From: an uncultured Gemmatimonadaceae bacterium | GTDB taxonomy: Bacteria > Gemmatimonadota > Gemmatimonadetes > Gemmatimonadales > Gemmatimonadaceae | Assembly (NCBI GenBank): GCA_955652635.1 | Contig: CATPBN010000045.1 | Coordinates: 1 to 9,040 of the forward strand | Direction of reading: 5' to 3' | DNA length: 9,040 nucleotides | Shown here: positions 6,949 to 9,040 of the stretch, piece after piece | How the letters are laid out: each line of letters begins with the position of its first letter | Numbering within the stretch: position 1 is the stretch's first letter | Notes under the pieces: model-generated | What the model was told of the DNA's origin: nothing | Database searches by the model: none | Seen by the model: the letters and a program-made list of their open reading frames with translations, nothing else | Program-made: the position numbers and the translations under genes

Positions 6949-6988
6949 GATTGTCCAAATCGTCTCTATCGTGACGGTTTGGGCAATC
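6949..6988 (+). promoter_or_regulatory. 16-bp hairpin in the leader of the 7000-7548 gene
   Basis: GATTGTCCAAATCGTC (6949-6964) pairs over its full length with GACGGTTTGGGCAATC (6973-6988), using two G-U wobbles in RNA, around the 8-nt loop TCTATCGT. It begins 11 nt after the paralogue remnant stops and ends 11 nt before the ATG at 7000, next to the Shine-Dalgarno GAGG (6992-6995). No T-tract follows, so an intrinsic terminator is unlikely. An mRNA leader structure, a transcript-end stabiliser for upstream RNA or a protein-binding site would fit. Confidence 0.45.
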
Positions 6989-6999
6989 ACTGAGGGATA

Positions 7000-7548
7000 A
7001 TGAAGTCAAGATTTTATTGGACGCTGAGCCTTGGCGTCGTGTTGGTAGCTGGTGCCGCTGCGAGAGCCGGCGCGCAGGTAAAGAAGCGCGAAGAAGTTGC
7101 GCCCAGGCCGGCGGTTGTTGGTTCCATTCGGAGCGATCCCGAGCGGGCGACCGATTCGACCCGCACATACGCAGCTGGCGCGCTTCGCTTCGAGTCGAGC
7201 TGGGGCAATGTCAGCATCATTCGCGGTGCGGACGGGCCCGTAGTTGGGACTTTGGGATGGTTTCGAGAGTTCGATCTGACCCAGCTCCTCGCCAGCTCGC
7301 CCCCGGCGGTGGCTGACGCACGCGCGTTTCAGACCAACAATTTTCGCGGCTCTCTCGTGGGCGTCATGGGAGCGACGACCACATTGATCGGAGTCCTCGT
7401 GGCCGCGAACAGCTCGAATAACGCCGCGAGTCCCATTCTCGTGATTGGTGGACTCGGAGCAATGTTGTGGGGCGCCCAGCACCTGAGCATGAGCTACTCG
7501 TCGCTCTCACGGGCGCTGTGGTTGTACAATCGGGACCTGAAGAACTAG
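7000..7548 (+). CDS. Small exported or membrane protein of unknown function
   Basis: I do not recognise the family. The 182-residue protein starts with a signal peptide (MKSRFYWTLSLGVVLVAGAA, probable cleavage at AGA-Q near residue 25), followed by a soluble stretch of about 90 residues containing VVGTLGWFREFDLTQLL (81-97). Two hydrophobic helices follow (about 118-136 and 145-162), then the terminal motif LSRALWLYNRDLKN (169-182). The architecture suggests an envelope protein anchored by a C-terminal hairpin. GAGG lies 4 nt before the ATG. The segment directly upstream encodes a truncated relative of its C-terminal part, and a strong hairpin lies in the leader. Transcription probably ends at 7558-7597. 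Expression and the start are well supported; the function is not known. Confidence 0.75.
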   Translation: MKSRFYWTLSLGVVLVAGAAARAGAQVKKREEVAPRPAVVGSIRSDPERATDSTRTYAAGALRFESSWGNVSIIRGADGPVVGTLGWFREFDLTQLLASSPPAVADARAFQTNNFRGSLVGVMGATTTLIGVLVAANSSNNAASPILVIGGLGAMLWGAQHLSMSYSSLSRALWLYNRDLKN

Positions 7549-7557
7549 ATACTGAGC

Positions 7558-7597
7558 GGCCGCGGAGAGAACTCCACCTCCCCGCGGCCTTCGTTTT
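7558..7597 (+). terminator. Intrinsic terminator after the 7000-7548 gene
   Basis: GGCCGCGG (7558-7565) pairs perfectly with CCGCGGCC (7582-7589), and after one mismatch GAG (7567-7569) pairs with CTC (7578-7580). TTCGTTTT (7590-7597) follows on the + strand, 9 nt after the stop codon. The T-tract overlaps the stop codon of the convergent DUF4349 gene. On the - strand no T-run follows, so I call it unidirectional. Confidence 0.75.
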
Positions 7598-8546
7598 ACA
7601 CCCGCTTCCAGCGCCTGTACGCCAACCATCCGGCGAGGCCGAGCAGCGCCAGCGGAATTACGACGCCAAGCGCCGCAATCGAGCCCGCGATCATCACGAT
7701 GAAGTTTTTCCAGGCGCGCCTGAGCGCGGCAGCGATCGGGTTCTCTCCCGGCGAATTACCTAGTATTGGCGCGGGCTCGTGAACCGTGATCGTGAGCGTG
7801 CTCAGCGCGACGCGGGCGCTCAGGTATCGAAGTCTTCCTTCGTAGCGCTCGATCTCTTCCCTTACGCGCGCCAGTTCGCGTTCGACGCGGAGAACCTCGT
7901 CGAGCTTTCCGGTCCGGTTCGCCAGCAGGCTGATCAACCGCTCCTCGAGGCGCCGGGAATTTGTCACCCGCGCGGTCACGTCGACAAACTCCTCGCCGAT
8001 ATCCTGCGCTGTGGAGCTGACAGTCTCCAGTTTGCCGATCGTGGACAACAAATCAACGGCCTGGTCGTACTTGCCCCCCGGAACCTTGAGCTCGAACGTC
8101 GCCTGCCGGATCTGGTCGCGGCCTCCATTGATCGACGAGTTGGTGATGTAGCCACCGACCTGCGCCGCGAGCTGGCGGATCTTCATTATCGCGGGGTCAA
8201 CCTTGTCGACCTCGATGAAGGCCTGGCCGGTACGAATGACCATCGTGGGCGCGGCCGCGCGGGCGTCGAGATTCTGGAGGGGGTCCGCCCTATACTGTGG
8301 ACTCTCAGGGCTCGGTTCGTCCGTCACTGCCCCGGAAACGCTGCCGCCACTGAACCCCGCATCAGTGGGTCTGAACCTCTCCGAAGCCGCGCGAGGGGCG
8401 GCCATGGAGCTCGCGGTAACCGGATTGCCTGGCGACCCCTGCATCTTCCCGATTGCTACTCCGCTTCCATTCGCGGAGGAAGATGAATCACACCCGTACG
8501 CGATTGCAGCGAGGGCGATTGTTAGCAGCGATGTGGACGCTTTCAT
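7596..8546 (-). CDS. DUF4349 domain lipoprotein
   Basis: The 316-residue protein has a lipoprotein signal (hydrophobic residues 5-16 followed by AIAYGC, with acylated Cys19) and a low-complexity Ser/Gly/Ala/Pro linker to about residue 100. The DUF4349 core comes next: RTGQAFIEVDKVD (105-117), AAQVGGYI, ELKVPGGKYDQAVDLL (152-167) and SSTAQDIGEEFVDVTAR (177-193). A coiled coil rich in Arg/Glu (about 197-240) and a C-terminal membrane helix (about 282-309, ending RRWKRV) complete the usual architecture. DUF4349 proteins are envelope proteins of unknown molecular function. Carrying both a lipobox and a C-terminal helix suggests tethering at both ends of the periplasmic part. The lipobox is imperfect (Tyr at -2). 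No Shine-Dalgarno is visible, and a long inverted repeat abuts the start codon. It is the last gene of the - strand group. Confidence 0.88.
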   Translation of the reverse strand: MKASTSLLTIALAAIAYGCDSSSSANGSGVAIGKMQGSPGNPVTASSMAAPRAASERFRPTDAGFSGGSVSGAVTDEPSPESPQYRADPLQNLDARAAAPTMVIRTGQAFIEVDKVDPAIMKIRQLAAQVGGYITNSSINGGRDQIRQATFELKVPGGKYDQAVDLLSTIGKLETVSSTAQDIGEEFVDVTARVTNSRRLEERLISLLANRTGKLDEVLRVERELARVREEIERYEGRLRYLSARVALSTLTITVHEPAPILGNSPGENPIAAALRRAWKNFIVMIAGSIAALGVVIPLALLGLAGWLAYRRWKRV

Positions 8547-8547
8547 T

Positions 8548-8593
8548 TCTGACTCGGTTGGTTGTCGTCATGGGAGACGTCAGCCGAGTCAGA
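8548..8593 (-). promoter_or_regulatory. Inverted repeat abutting the DUF4349 start codon
   Basis: TCTGACTCGG (8548-8557) is a perfect inverted match of CCGAGTCAGA (8584-8593). On the + strand as written the stem continues three more pairs (T-G wobble, T-A, G-C), and CGTC/GACG (8566-8569 with 8576-8579) can pair inside. The arm ends 1 nt from the ATG (8544-8546 on the - strand), covering where a ribosome site would be. It could be a translation-controlling stem or the operator of a dimeric repressor. Confidence 0.45.
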
Positions 8594-8607
8594 TGTTGCA
8601 CACCCGG

Positions 8608-8639
8608 GTTGCTAGCGGTCGATTGAGCTCGCTAGCAGC
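8608..8639 (-). terminator. Hairpin over the ybdD-like stop codon
   Basis: GTTGCTAGCG (8608-8617) pairs with CGCTAGCAGC (8630-8639), with one G-T wobble and a 12-nt gap. The core GCTAGCG/CGCTAGC is perfect. The stop codon of the YbdD-like gene (8632-8634) lies in the stem. No U-tract follows on the - strand, so termination or 3-prime-end protection is only a possibility. Confidence 0.4.
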
Positions 8640-8826
8640 ACTTCGATCCGGGTTTGTTATAGCGGTCGTTCATCCGAGTGTGATTGAACTCGGTCTCCGT
8701 CATCACCCGGTCGCCGGGATGCGCGCTGCGCATGTGGGCGAGGTAGCGCTCGTAATCCGGTGCGCCGACAACGGCGCGAACGAACGACACTGATTGGGAC
8801 AATATTGAGCTGATGAAATCGATCAT
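8632..8826 (-). CDS. YbdD/YjiX family small protein (DUF466)
   Basis: The 64-residue protein has the family pattern GAPDYERYLAHMRSAHP (21-37), MTETEF (42-47), a DRY near residue 54 and the terminal SKCC. Length and layout match E. coli YbdD and YjiX (about 65 residues), which are encoded directly after the peptide/pyruvate transporters CstA and BtsT. Their role with the transporter is poorly defined. Here the gene overlaps an S9 peptidase gene by 4 nt (ATGA on the - strand) and has no Shine-Dalgarno of its own, so translation is probably coupled to the peptidase. No cstA is seen in the window; it could lie upstream of the peptidase, outside the right edge. The family call rests on the conserved histidine/proline core and the CC end. 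Confidence 0.85.
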   Translation of the reverse strand: MIDFISSILSQSVSFVRAVVGAPDYERYLAHMRSAHPGDRVMTETEFNHTRMNDRYNKPGSKCC

Positions 8827-9040
8827 CGGTTTGAAGTGCCGTTAGGGAGGTATCTCTCGAACAACTCGAAGATCCGCCGGTATTCGTCCGCCCACGAGGA
8901 AGGTCTCACGAAAGCGTGGTCCTCCACTGGGTATACTGCCAGCTCCCACCGCGTCTTGCCAAGCTCGATCAATCTCTCCGTGAGCCTGACGATATCCTGA
9001 AAGTGGACGTTGGTATCGACCATCCCGTGCGCCATCAGCA
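8823..9040 (-). CDS. S9 family prolyl oligopeptidase (DPP4-like), C-terminal end (partial)
   Basis: The gene runs in from the right edge, and only about 72 codons are present. They encode the end of an alpha/beta-hydrolase peptidase domain: HGMVDTNVHFQD holds the triad Asp in the DPP4/acylaminoacyl-peptidase context HGxxDxNVHF, and YPVEDHAF holds the triad His. The family ending WADEYRRIFELFERYL and a short tail follow. The ATG visible at 9033-9035 is internal (the frame continues with Leu to the edge), so it is not the start. Members are usually exported serine exopeptidases that release dipeptides from peptides. The stop TGA (8823-8825) overlaps the start of the YbdD-like gene. The nucleophile Ser and the beta-propeller lie outside the window. 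Confidence 0.9.
   Translation of the reverse strand, partial: LMAHGMVDTNVHFQDIVRLTERLIELGKTRWELAVYPVEDHAFVRPSSWADEYRRIFELFERYLPNGTSNR

Noticed and set aside
7779..8486. A 235-codon + strand frame opposite the DUF4349 gene
   Set aside because: The - strand product has a lipobox, DUF4349 motifs, a coiled coil and a C-terminal helix. The + frame has none of these.
1..9040. Signs of mobile elements, CRISPR arrays or defence systems
   Set aside because: I found no transposase, integrase, regularly spaced repeats, terminal inverted repeats with target duplications, or defence-family domains in the window.

Overview
The window is about 9 kb of moderately high-GC bacterial chromosome, densely packed with genes on both strands. 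The mix suggests a soil-type Gram-negative heterotroph, and Gemmatimonadota or a similar phylum is my best guess. The pointers are a DPP4-like S9 peptidase, a DUF4349 lipoprotein, an RmlA/GlmU-like nucleotidyltransferase paired with a phosphomannose-isomerase-type cupin, an AarF/UbiB kinase, and several starts without a Shine-Dalgarno. The phylum is inferred from gene content and no marker gene proves it. I see no tRNA, rRNA, CRISPR array, transposase or phage gene.

Layout. Positions 2-79 hold the end of a VOC/glyoxalase-like gene. Two tightly spaced + genes follow: a PIG3-type NAD(P)H:quinone oxidoreductase (180-1163) and an APH-type phosphotransferase (1165-2064). They converge on an AarF/UbiB kinase on the - strand (2061-3863), and both stop codons lie in one shared CTAG. 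After a 70-bp divergent spacer comes a + strand sugar-nucleotide module: cupin (3934-4380), nucleotidyltransferase with a left-handed beta-helix tail (4377-5360, ATGA overlap), then an MFS transporter (about 5354/5423-6610) whose conserved N-terminus begins before any standard start codon.

Positions 6611-6999 hold no conventional gene. They contain an N-terminally incomplete paralogue (about 6701-6937) of the next gene, then a 16-bp hairpin (6949-6988). That next gene (7000-7548) encodes a small exported or membrane protein of unknown function and ends at a good intrinsic terminator (7558-7597). The rest is on the - strand. In transcription order it is the C-terminal end of an S9 peptidase (runs off the right edge, ends 8823), a YbdD/YjiX-family small protein overlapping it by 4 nt (8632-8826), an 85-nt gap with two strong inverted repeats, and a DUF4349 lipoprotein (7596-8546).

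Most genes are recognisable housekeeping or accessory metabolism, and I found no clear new multi-gene system. The points most worth a second look are the paralogue remnant with its hairpin, the coupling of YbdD to a peptidase with no cstA in view, the MFS start problem, the split PMI-type cupin plus nucleotidyltransferase with a very basic cupin tail, and the inverted repeats before the DUF4349 gene.
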